Assembly: GCA_040004415.1 (NCBI GenBank)
Contig: JBDUAY010000119.1
Span: 1 to 13,739 of the forward strand
From: JACMLD01 sp040004415
GTDB lineage: Bacteria; Bacteroidota; Bacteroidia; Chitinophagales; Chitinophagaceae
Length of the DNA: 13,739 bases
Reading direction: 5' to 3'
Below are positions 7,635 through 13,739 of this stretch, piece by piece. Numbering within the stretch: position 1 is the first letter of the stretch; every line of letters begins with the position of its first letter. The notes beneath the pieces are model-generated. The model saw only the letters and a list, made by a program, of their open reading frames with translations, did no database searches and had not been told where the DNA came from. The position numbers and the translations under genes were made by a program.

Positions 7635-9533
7635 ATGCAGAAATATACCAGTTGTCTTCTCTCTTTATTGTTTGTCTTTTCTGTAAATGGACAAAATAGT
7701 ATTATTGAGACTACCCATTCGGAGATACAGTCGCCAGACAAGACTATTACCGTTGAATTTTACCAGAAACAATTAACAGATAGTACTAAAGCAATGTACT
7801 ACACGGTGAGCTATAAAAATAAATCAGTTATCAGCGAATCATTGCTTGACTTGCAAATGGACAATCATCTCAGTGAACAAGCAATGGCTATAAAAGTTGA
7901 CAAACATTCAGACTGGTGTGAGAACCTGCAATTCATGAGCAGGGAAAGTTTTTCAAAAGATAGTTCATGGAAGCCGGCTTACGGTGAAAGCAGCAGCATT
8001 CGTGATAATTACAATGAACTTATTATTCATTTCGTAAAAGACGATAATAAAATCTACAAGCTGGATGTTGAAATAAAAGTATTCAATGAAGGCGCGGCTA
8101 TCCGGTATTTTATTCCAGAAAACGAAAAAGGAACTTACTACCGCATTATGAACGAGCATACTGAATTTTCATTGACTGCTAATACGAAAGCATGGTTTAC
8201 AGGTTGGGCACAAGGCAAGTATGAATTGATGCCACTAAGCCATTGGCCGCAGGAGTCGGAACGACCACTGACATTAGATATAGGCAATGGATTATATGCA
8301 TGTATTGCCGAAGCCGGAATGGTAGATTATGCACGTTCGAAGTTTATGCTGGATGCTGCAAAGCCATATACCATTGTAACATCAATGTACACGCCGGCTG
8401 ATTTGATTTCACCAGTAGCAACCCCCTGGCGTGTAATAATGATTGCTGAACAACCGGGTGATTTAATTACCAATAACTTTATCATTCAAAACCTGAATAC
8501 GCCTTCAAAAATTAAGAATGCTAGCTGGATAAAACCTGGTAAGATAATGCGGGTAATAACCCTAACTACGAAAGGCGCAAAAGAAAATATCGATTTTGCA
8601 GTGAAACATAATATCCAGTATATACTGTTCGACTGGAAATGGTATGGCCCGGCCTTTAGTTTTTCTTCTGATGCCACCAAAGTAGCGATACCCAATTTTG
8701 ATTTGCCTGGTATTATAAAGTACGGAAAACAAAAAGGAGTGGGCGTATGGTTGTATTGTAACCTCCAGGGATTGTATGCGCAATCAGATTCTCTGTTCCG
8801 GGTTTATAAAAGCTGGGGTATTAAGGGCGTAAAGTTTGGTTTTGTACAGGCAGGTTCGCACCGTTGGACAACCTGGATGGAAGAAATGTTTAAGAAAGCT
8901 GCTGAAAATAATATGATGGTCAACGTACATGATGACTGGCGGCCAACTGGTGAACAACGTACCTGGCCAAACTTAATGAGTGCAGAGGGGATTCGTGGAA
9001 ATGAAGAAATGCCCGATGCTACTCATAACACTGTTTTACCTTTTACACGTTATATCGCTGGTGCAGCAGATTATACCATTTGTTATTATGACAAAAGAAT
9101 CAAAACAACCCATGCACATCAGTTGGCAATGGCAGCAGTTTATTATAGTCCTATACAAACATTGTATTGGTATGATAAGCCATCGTTCAGTGAAAATGAA
9201 CCGGAACTGGAATTTTGGGATAAGATTCCTACAATATGGGATGAAACAAAAGTTTTGCAGGGAACGCCCGGGATTTTTATTACAACAGCAAGAAGAGCCG
9301 GGAATGATTGGTTTATTGGAACATTGACAAACAACGATGCAAGAACAGTCACAATCAATTTTGATTTCCTGCAAAAAGGGAAAAAATATATTGCCAGGAT
9401 TTATTCGGATGATCCATCAGTAAATACAAAAACAAAAGTGAAAGTAGCCGAAATGAAAATTGATGCATCTTCAGTACTTAATGTAAAATTGCAGGCAAGT
9501 GGCGGGCAGGCAATCTGGTTGAAACAACTATAA
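7635..9533 (+). CDS. GH97 family glycoside hydrolase (alpha-glucosidase/alpha-galactosidase family), exported
   Basis: This is a 632-residue protein with a signal peptide (residues 1-19, cut near VNGQ). The GH97 three-part layout is visible: an N-terminal beta-sandwich (SPDKTITVEFYQK, EGAAIRYFIPE at 152-162), a central (beta/alpha)8 barrel from about 300 to 530 (YILFDWKWYGPA, GVGVWLYCNLQGL, WGIKGVKFGFVQAGS, HDDWRPTGEQRTWPNLMSAEG, IRGNEEMPDATHNTVLPFTR, HAHQLAMAAVYYSP), and a C-terminal beta domain. Glu451 and Glu457 keep the six-residue spacing I recall for two conserved glutamates of SusB. Gly402 replaces the nucleophilic Asp of retaining members, so a retaining mechanism is unlikely. The HHE-type segment of SusB is YCN here, and the HDE motif of related sequences is HDD. 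It should remove alpha-linked hexosyl groups from oligosaccharides in the periplasm, but linkage and sugar cannot be read from sequence. The gene follows GH88 by one base. Confidence 0.93.
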   Translation: MQKYTSCLLSLLFVFSVNGQNSIIETTHSEIQSPDKTITVEFYQKQLTDSTKAMYYTVSYKNKSVISESLLDLQMDNHLSEQAMAIKVDKHSDWCENLQFMSRESFSKDSSWKPAYGESSSIRDNYNELIIHFVKDDNKIYKLDVEIKVFNEGAAIRYFIPENEKGTYYRIMNEHTEFSLTANTKAWFTGWAQGKYELMPLSHWPQESERPLTLDIGNGLYACIAEAGMVDYARSKFMLDAAKPYTIVTSMYTPADLISPVATPWRVIMIAEQPGDLITNNFIIQNLNTPSKIKNASWIKPGKIMRVITLTTKGAKENIDFAVKHNIQYILFDWKWYGPAFSFSSDATKVAIPNFDLPGIIKYGKQKGVGVWLYCNLQGLYAQSDSLFRVYKSWGIKGVKFGFVQAGSHRWTTWMEEMFKKAAENNMMVNVHDDWRPTGEQRTWPNLMSAEGIRGNEEMPDATHNTVLPFTRYIAGAADYTICYYDKRIKTTHAHQLAMAAVYYSPIQTLYWYDKPSFSENEPELEFWDKIPTIWDETKVLQGTPGIFITTARRAGNDWFIGTLTNNDARTVTINFDFLQKGKKYIARIYSDDPSVNTKTKVKVAEMKIDASSVLNVKLQASGGQAIWLKQL

Positions 9534-9546
9534 AAGTAAAATTCAA

Positions 9547-9612
9547 ATGGACAAAGCAACATTAACAGGTAGTAAATTCATTTTCTGCTGGTTCATTTAT
9601 TTTTCTGTTTGA
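9547..9612 (+). other. 21-codon ORF resembling an orphan signal peptide
   Basis: An ATG 13 bp after the GH97 stop opens a frame of 21 codons. It begins MDKATLTGSK and continues with an aromatic hydrophobic stretch (FIFCWFIYFSV) before TGA at 9610-9612. A polar, lysine-containing start followed by a hydrophobic core right after an operon gene is what the 5' end of an exported protein looks like. Other genes nearby are damaged, so it may be the leftover start of a deleted gene. It could also be a small membrane peptide or chance. There is no independent support for translation. The remaining sequence to 9650 is AT-rich and I see no gene in it. Confidence 0.25.
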
Positions 9613-9650
9613 ATATAATTGTATAAAGTAAAAGATTGAAATTATTATCA

Positions 9651-10572
9651 ATGCCGCGAAACCTTATTACCCTATTTGCAATGATATGTGTTTGCTGTCT
9701 TCGAACAACGGCACAGCAGCATAATTATGATTTCTTATCAGTGCAAAAAAAACATTCAGGGATGGGTCGATAGTGGCTACTATGCAGGTGCATCCATCAT
9801 TATTGCAAAGGAAAATAAGATCATGTATAAGGTATACTTTGGTAATCATCAACCACAAACAGTTGTTTTTATTGTTTCGGCAGGAAAATGGCTTGCTGCG
9901 GCAGTTGTTGCTGCTATTGTTGATGAAGGGAAATTAGAGTGGAATGATAAATTAAAAAAATGGTTACCAGAATTTAAAGATTCAAAAGGCGAAGCTACGG
10001 TCGCTCAATTGATGTCGCATACGCCGGGTACCAAGACTATCAACCAAAAGGGAAACCCAATAGATATTTATCAAACGTTAAAGGAATCAGTTGCCCATAT
10101 TGTTGATCTTCCTGCTGACACGTTACCAGGCGCTACATGTAAGTATGGAGGTTTAGCCATGCAGGTAGCAGGCAGGATGGCGGAACTTGCAACGGGTAAA
10201 GATTGGGAATCATTGTTTCAACAAAAGATTGCAATTCCACTTGGTATGCATTCGACTCATTTCGCACCAGTTAATTCATCTGGCGGACATGCACCCATGT
10301 TAGGTGGTGGCGCGGGAAGTACATTGCAAGACTATGCGAATTTTCTTTCGATGATTTTTAATAATGGAATTTTCAAAGGAAAGAGAATCTTATCAGTCCG
10401 CGCCATTGAGGCAATGCAGGCTGATCATGTTCTTGGTGCAAAAGTGAACAGGAGAGAATTTGTTGAAAATGTACGCGGCAGTGTTAAAAAAGATATTTAT
10501 GGCTTGGGTGAATGGCGGGAAGAACCCGATCATAAAGGCAAAGTGTTATTCCTGAATTTTCACCCGCAATAA
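9651..10572 (+). pseudogene. Serine hydrolase of the beta-lactamase/esterase (class C, EstB-like) fold, frame-broken and C-terminally truncated
   Basis: The catalytic frame ends at TAA 10572. It reads as a family serine hydrolase: SAGK (Ser codon 9877-9879) is the SxxK nucleophile/lysine motif, TVAQLMSHTPG is the conserved helix after it, and CKYGGLAMQVAGRMAELATG carries the tyrosine of the second motif, followed by GMHSTHF and MLGGGAGSTLQDYANFL. The natural start is ATG 9651, which encodes a signal peptide (FAMICVCCL...TTAQ) in another frame that stops at TAG 9771. The frames meet at the A8 run 9745-9752; with seven A the reading is continuous (...FLSVQKNIQGWVDSGYYAG). From the internal GTG 9688 or ATG 9727 only an unexported form could be made. 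At the 3' end the protein stops after GLGEWREEPDHKGKVLFL, where relatives continue for about 30 residues with a WAGAYPW-type segment. The likely role was removal of acyl groups from the glycan or another ester/amide substrate. Confidence 0.75.
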
Positions 10573-10582
10573 ATAACATACC

Positions 10583-11353
10583 TCAGTACTTGAAAAATTC
10601 TTTCATCTTCGCAATAAATTCATCTTTTTTGCGGCGGCTCACTTCCGCGGCAAAGCCATTACTCAGCACAACACTACCGCCTTCACCACGCTGGTACTCC
10701 CTGATATGTCCCATATTTATCAGGTAAGATTTATGCACCCTGATAAAACCACTGTCGTCCAGCAAAGCGTCGTACTCATGAATTGGCCTGGATGCACAAA
10801 TAACAGGCAGTTTACCCGCAATAATAAAATTAGTATAATTGCCAGCTGCTTCACAATAAATGATATCGGCCATGTCTACAACCTGGAACCCTTTTAATGA
10901 AGGGATACATAATTTTTTTTTGGAATTACTATCGCCATGCCGGCCATTGTGTAAAAAAGTTTCAACAGGTTGCCGCCCGTTTTTATTGGCCAGTCTTTTT
11001 ATCACCCTATCTGTTGCTGCTATCAATAGATCTGTGTCAACAGGTTTTAACAAATAATCCATCGCGCTAAAATGGAAAGCCTGTTGCATATACGTATTGT
11101 GTGCTGTTGTAAAAACAATTTCAAAATCAATAGAAGGAAGTTCTTCCAGCAAATCAAAACCGTTTTTGCCCGGCATTGCAATATCGAGGAAAACCAATGC
11201 TGGTTTGTATTGCATAATGTTATTTCTTGCCTCGTCTGCATTTTCACACAGCGCTATAATTTCCAAATCCGGGCAATGCAACCCGAGCATTTTTTGAAGT
11301 GAAGTGAGTCCGCGTGGTTCATCGTCTACTAATATCGTTTTGATGTTTGTCAT
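10583..11353 (-). CDS. LytTR-family DNA-binding response regulator
   Basis: This 256-residue protein is complete. Residues 1-120 form a receiver domain: Asp10/Asp11 (metal-binding acids), Asp57 in VFLDIAMPG (phosphorylation site), Thr82/Thr83 in FTTAH, and Lys103 in LLKPVD. Residues 148-256 form a LytTR DNA-binding domain, shown by IPSLKGFQVVDMADIIYCEA, NYTNF and the closing FIRVHKSYLINMGHIREYQR segment. The start is fixed by its overlap with the kinase: the kinase stop and this ATG share the bases ATGA, so the two are translationally coupled. LytTR regulators usually bind direct-repeat sites upstream of target promoters; no such site can be assigned here, because the PUL promoter lies outside the window. 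It is convergent with the PUL, with only 10 bp to the serine hydrolase stop, too little for a normal bidirectional terminator. It is probably the PUL's transcription regulator. Confidence 0.95.
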   Translation of the reverse strand: MTNIKTILVDDEPRGLTSLQKMLGLHCPDLEIIALCENADEARNNIMQYKPALVFLDIAMPGKNGFDLLEELPSIDFEIVFTTAHNTYMQQAFHFSAMDYLLKPVDTDLLIAATDRVIKRLANKNGRQPVETFLHNGRHGDSNSKKKLCIPSLKGFQVVDMADIIYCEAAGNYTNFIIAGKLPVICASRPIHEYDALLDDSGFIRVHKSYLINMGHIREYQRGEGGSVVLSNGFAAEVSRRKKDEFIAKMKEFFKY

Positions 11354-13701
11354 GGGTGAAAAATTTGCAATGGTAATTCAATTGTTACAATGGTACCTGT
11401 TGCAAGATCGCTCATCCTGCTTTTATCTGCAATACCTACCTTACTCGCCAGGTTATATTTTTCATTCAGCAAGCGTACACGATCTTGTACATTGGCAATG
11501 CCGTAAGAATGCACGGCCAAGGTTCTTCCTTGCTTGTTTGCCAGTGATTTATCAATACCAATACCGTCATCTTCAACAATGCATATCAACTGCGTTCCCG
11601 CCCGCCTGAAGGAAACATTGATGTGAATTGTTTTATGCGGCGGAATAACGCCGTGCCAGATGGCGTTTTCTATAAAAGGCTGTATTAGCATCGGCGGTAG
11701 TTCTGTTTCGTCCTGGTCGAGCGATTCATCTACCATAATGGAGCAATAAAAATGACTGTTGCGTATTTTCTCCATTTCAATATAGCGATGGAGGTAATCT
11801 GCGGTGCTGCGCAATGTTACAAACGTATGGGCCGACTGATCAAGTGTTATTCTGATCATTTGCGCAAACTTGGTGAGGTAGCCCGAAGCTTCATTGTTTT
11901 CATTGTTCATCACCATTTCTTTTATGCTGTTGAGACTATTAAAGATAAAATGCGGGTTCATCTGTGCATGCAGCGCCTTCATTTCCATTTGCGCCAGTTG
12001 TTTATCAATATTTGCTTTTTGTCTCACATGCCGTATCCGGGCACGCAGAAAAAAATACAAACCAACAAGTACAAACAGTGCCAGTAACAAAGCAAACCAG
12101 GCGGTTTGCCAATAGTGTGGTTCAATGATAAAATAGAACTCTTTTATATTTCGCCCGCCCGATTTTGCAGCAGCCCTTATTGCAAGCCGGTAGTTGCCCG
12201 GTTGCAATCCATTCAGGTTCAGACTTCGCTGTTGAGCAAGATCCGTCCATGTATTTTCTGCGCCAAGGCGGTACGCAAAACGGTAGCTGCCGCCTGCTTC
12301 ATAATCAACAATGGTAAAATGAATAGAAAAATTATTGCTGTCGGGGTTAATGCGCATTCCATCTTGCGGTTGCGGAATTGATCTTCCATCATTGAATACA
12401 AGCTGCTCAATCAATAGACCACTGCTGGCATAATTGTCTTCTGTGTTGCCCGGGCGAAATACCAGCAAATCATTTTCACAGCATAAATAAAAAGATCGGC
12501 TGGCGCTATCATAACCAATTTTTCGGCTGGTGGGCAGGTTGGCAGAAAGTCCGTCATCGTAATTGTAAACAATCGTTTTTTTGGTGCGGGTATCAAAGCC
12601 GGTAAGATTGGTACTGCCTGCCATCCACAAACTGCCATTTACTAACGGGCTAAAACTTTCAAACACATTGGAAGGGAATCCATCATTTGTATTATACGCG
12701 GTAAACTTTTTTTCTTTTACCTGGTATTGAAGCAAGCCATTTTCTTCATTGTGCAGCCATAGCGACCCGCTGTCGTCTGCGGCAATAGCAATAATATTTG
12801 CATTAAACTTTCGGGCGCCGCCATATACATTGATAAGCGTATCAAAAAATTGCCCGCGGCTATTCCATCTTGCAAGCGAATGACCGCTCAGCCAAACGTC
12901 GCCATAGGAATCATATACAATTGCTTTTACCCGGTTAAAAGGAAGCGCAGGTTTTGTATCCGCTGTAAAAAAAGTTATTTGTCTCAATGCAGGATCATAA
13001 CGGGCAACAATACCCCGCAGGCCATATACCATCCATGCATAACCGTCTTTGCCCACTGGGGCAAGATTGATGTTCGTAGCAACACTTGGTTTGGGAAAGA
13101 TTTTATTGATTACTTCGGGCTGAGTGTTTTTTATTTGTTTCATGGCATCGCCGTAATGTTCGCTCTTTGTGTCGAACCAAAGAAGGCCAGCATTGGTTCC
13201 CAGCCAGAGGGTGTCAGCATAATACATTTGAACAGACTGCACTTCGTTCCAGCTGTTTTCCTGCCCGTAGAAGCTGATGTGTTTTTCAATTTTCATGGTA
13301 GTTGCATCCAGTACCGTAAGCCCCGTGTTTCTTGAATAATGCCCTGCATACAACTTGTTTTTATACCGGTAAGCGCAGGTAAGGCTTTCCGCATACTGCA
13401 TTTTTTTTGAAGTAGGTGCAATCGTATACAAACTGAGAAAAGAACCCTTTAATTTTTGTCGCAGCAATCCATTGGGTGTGCCTATCCACAGCCTCTTATC
13501 TTTGTCGGAAAAAATGCAGTTTATTTCTTCTGATGACAAAAACTTCTGCGGGTTACAGTTGATGTTTCCGGTTTGCCTGTTTATTACAAACATATAAAAA
13601 CCATAGTTGCTGCAGTTAACAACAAAATGATTGCTGTCGAGCATAGTTATTTTGCTGTTCCAATTCAGTTCAATAACTTTCTGGGCAGGTTTAAAAGGCA
13701 A
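11350..13701 (-). CDS. Propeller-type (reg_prop/Y_Y_Y) sensor histidine kinase of the LytS class, 5' end incomplete or frame-broken
   Basis: About 783 residues are readable. Residues 1 to about 400 are periplasmic beta-propeller blades with WxG-type repeats (RLWIGTPNGLL, TLWLGTNAGLLWFD, DVWLSGHSLARWN, SLWLHNEENGLLQY, SLWMAGSTNL). A Y_Y_Y immunoglobulin-like domain follows (IHFTIVDYEAGGSYRFAYRL, LQPGNYRLAIRA), then one membrane helix at about 535-552 (WFALLLALFVLVGLYFFL) and a coiled linker. The His_kinase domain has the phospho-acceptor His584 in MNPHFIFNSL, the N-box FIENAIWHG (676-684) and the G-box DDGIGI (711-716). It senses a glycan fragment in the periplasm and phosphorylates the LytTR regulator it overlaps. 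The left boundary is unsure: the only start codon is a TTG at 13701, no signal peptide precedes it, the first blades seem to be missing, and an in-frame stop lies at 13732-13734. Another frame with signal-like sequence is open to the edge. Confidence 0.88.
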   Translation of the reverse strand: MPFKPAQKVIELNWNSKITMLDSNHFVVNCSNYGFYMFVINRQTGNINCNPQKFLSSEEINCIFSDKDKRLWIGTPNGLLRQKLKGSFLSLYTIAPTSKKMQYAESLTCAYRYKNKLYAGHYSRNTGLTVLDATTMKIEKHISFYGQENSWNEVQSVQMYYADTLWLGTNAGLLWFDTKSEHYGDAMKQIKNTQPEVINKIFPKPSVATNINLAPVGKDGYAWMVYGLRGIVARYDPALRQITFFTADTKPALPFNRVKAIVYDSYGDVWLSGHSLARWNSRGQFFDTLINVYGGARKFNANIIAIAADDSGSLWLHNEENGLLQYQVKEKKFTAYNTNDGFPSNVFESFSPLVNGSLWMAGSTNLTGFDTRTKKTIVYNYDDGLSANLPTSRKIGYDSASRSFYLCCENDLLVFRPGNTEDNYASSGLLIEQLVFNDGRSIPQPQDGMRINPDSNNFSIHFTIVDYEAGGSYRFAYRLGAENTWTDLAQQRSLNLNGLQPGNYRLAIRAAAKSGGRNIKEFYFIIEPHYWQTAWFALLLALFVLVGLYFFLRARIRHVRQKANIDKQLAQMEMKALHAQMNPHFIFNSLNSIKEMVMNNENNEASGYLTKFAQMIRITLDQSAHTFVTLRSTADYLHRYIEMEKIRNSHFYCSIMVDESLDQDETELPPMLIQPFIENAIWHGVIPPHKTIHINVSFRRAGTQLICIVEDDGIGIDKSLANKQGRTLAVHSYGIANVQDRVRLLNEKYNLASKVGIADKSRMSDLATGTIVTIELPLQIFHP

Positions 13702-13739
13702 ACAAAAGTGGAAGACAGCAAAAACTCTTGCTCAGGTCG

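Noticed and set aside
8980..9374. Overlapping ORFs on both strands inside GH97
   Set aside because: They are rich in Cys, Ile and His, lack motifs, and lie entirely within a strongly conserved GH97 coding region.
9600..9640. Possible Bacteroidota promoter (TATAATTG, near TAnnTTTG) before the serine hydrolase
   Set aside because: One core mismatch, no convincing -33 TTG at proper spacing, and very AT-rich sequence where such matches arise by chance.
11752..13335. Several plus-strand ORFs of 70-160 codons inside the kinase gene
   Set aside because: They run antisense to clear propeller and kinase motifs and have no family features of their own.
1..13739. Search by eye for CRISPR arrays, tRNA/rRNA genes, insertion sequences, toxin-antitoxin or defence genes
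   Set aside because: No regularly spaced repeats, no transposase motifs, no cloverleaf-like stretches and no defence domains were seen. The window is fully explained by a PUL and its regulator.

Overview
The window looks like part of a Bacteroidota chromosome, most likely Chitinophagaceae or a close relative. The reasons are a SusC/SusD pair, Sec or lipoprotein signals on nearly every enzyme, A/T-rich leaders without clear Shine-Dalgarno sequences, and a LytTR-type two-component system with a propeller sensor. No rRNA, tRNA, CRISPR array, transposase or phage gene was seen. The taxonomic placement is inferred from gene content only.

Positions 1 to about 10572 (+ strand) hold a polysaccharide utilization locus (PUL). 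In order it carries: the C-terminal half of a SusC TonB-dependent transporter (cut by the left edge); a complete SusD lipoprotein; a remnant of a GH28-type beta-helix gene; a large secreted lyase of the alginate-lyase superfamily (possibly PL38-like) with a fibronectin type III domain and a C-terminal beta-sandwich; a shortened gene of a secreted hydrolase-like protein; a GH88 unsaturated glucuronyl hydrolase; a GH97 glycosidase; a 21-codon signal-like ORF; and a serine hydrolase of the beta-lactamase/esterase fold. Spacing is tight (1 to about 50 bp) from the lyase to GH97, which suggests one operon.

The intact genes form a plausible route for a uronic-acid-rich glycan. SusCD binds and imports oligosaccharides, the lyase cuts by beta-elimination, GH88 removes the resulting unsaturated uronic acid, and GH97 takes off an alpha-linked sugar. 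A glucuronan-like or glucuronic-acid-decorated polymer is the best guess, but the substrate is inferred.

Positions 10583 to about 13701 (- strand) carry the convergent two-component system: a periplasmic-propeller/Y_Y_Y sensor kinase and a LytTR response regulator, overlapping by the four bases ATGA. It is probably the regulator of this PUL.

The most unusual aspect is a pattern of damage. The GH28 gene has lost its N-terminal part and has a frame break at an A5 run. The hydrolase at 5970 seems to have lost its middle. The serine hydrolase has its signal peptide separated from its catalytic domain by an A8 run and lacks its C-terminal end, stopping 10 bp from the convergent regulator. The kinase frame also breaks near the right edge. 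The damage lies between enzymes that look complete. Either the locus is eroding by repeated small deletions, or the assembly has homopolymer and collapse errors. Raw reads would separate these.
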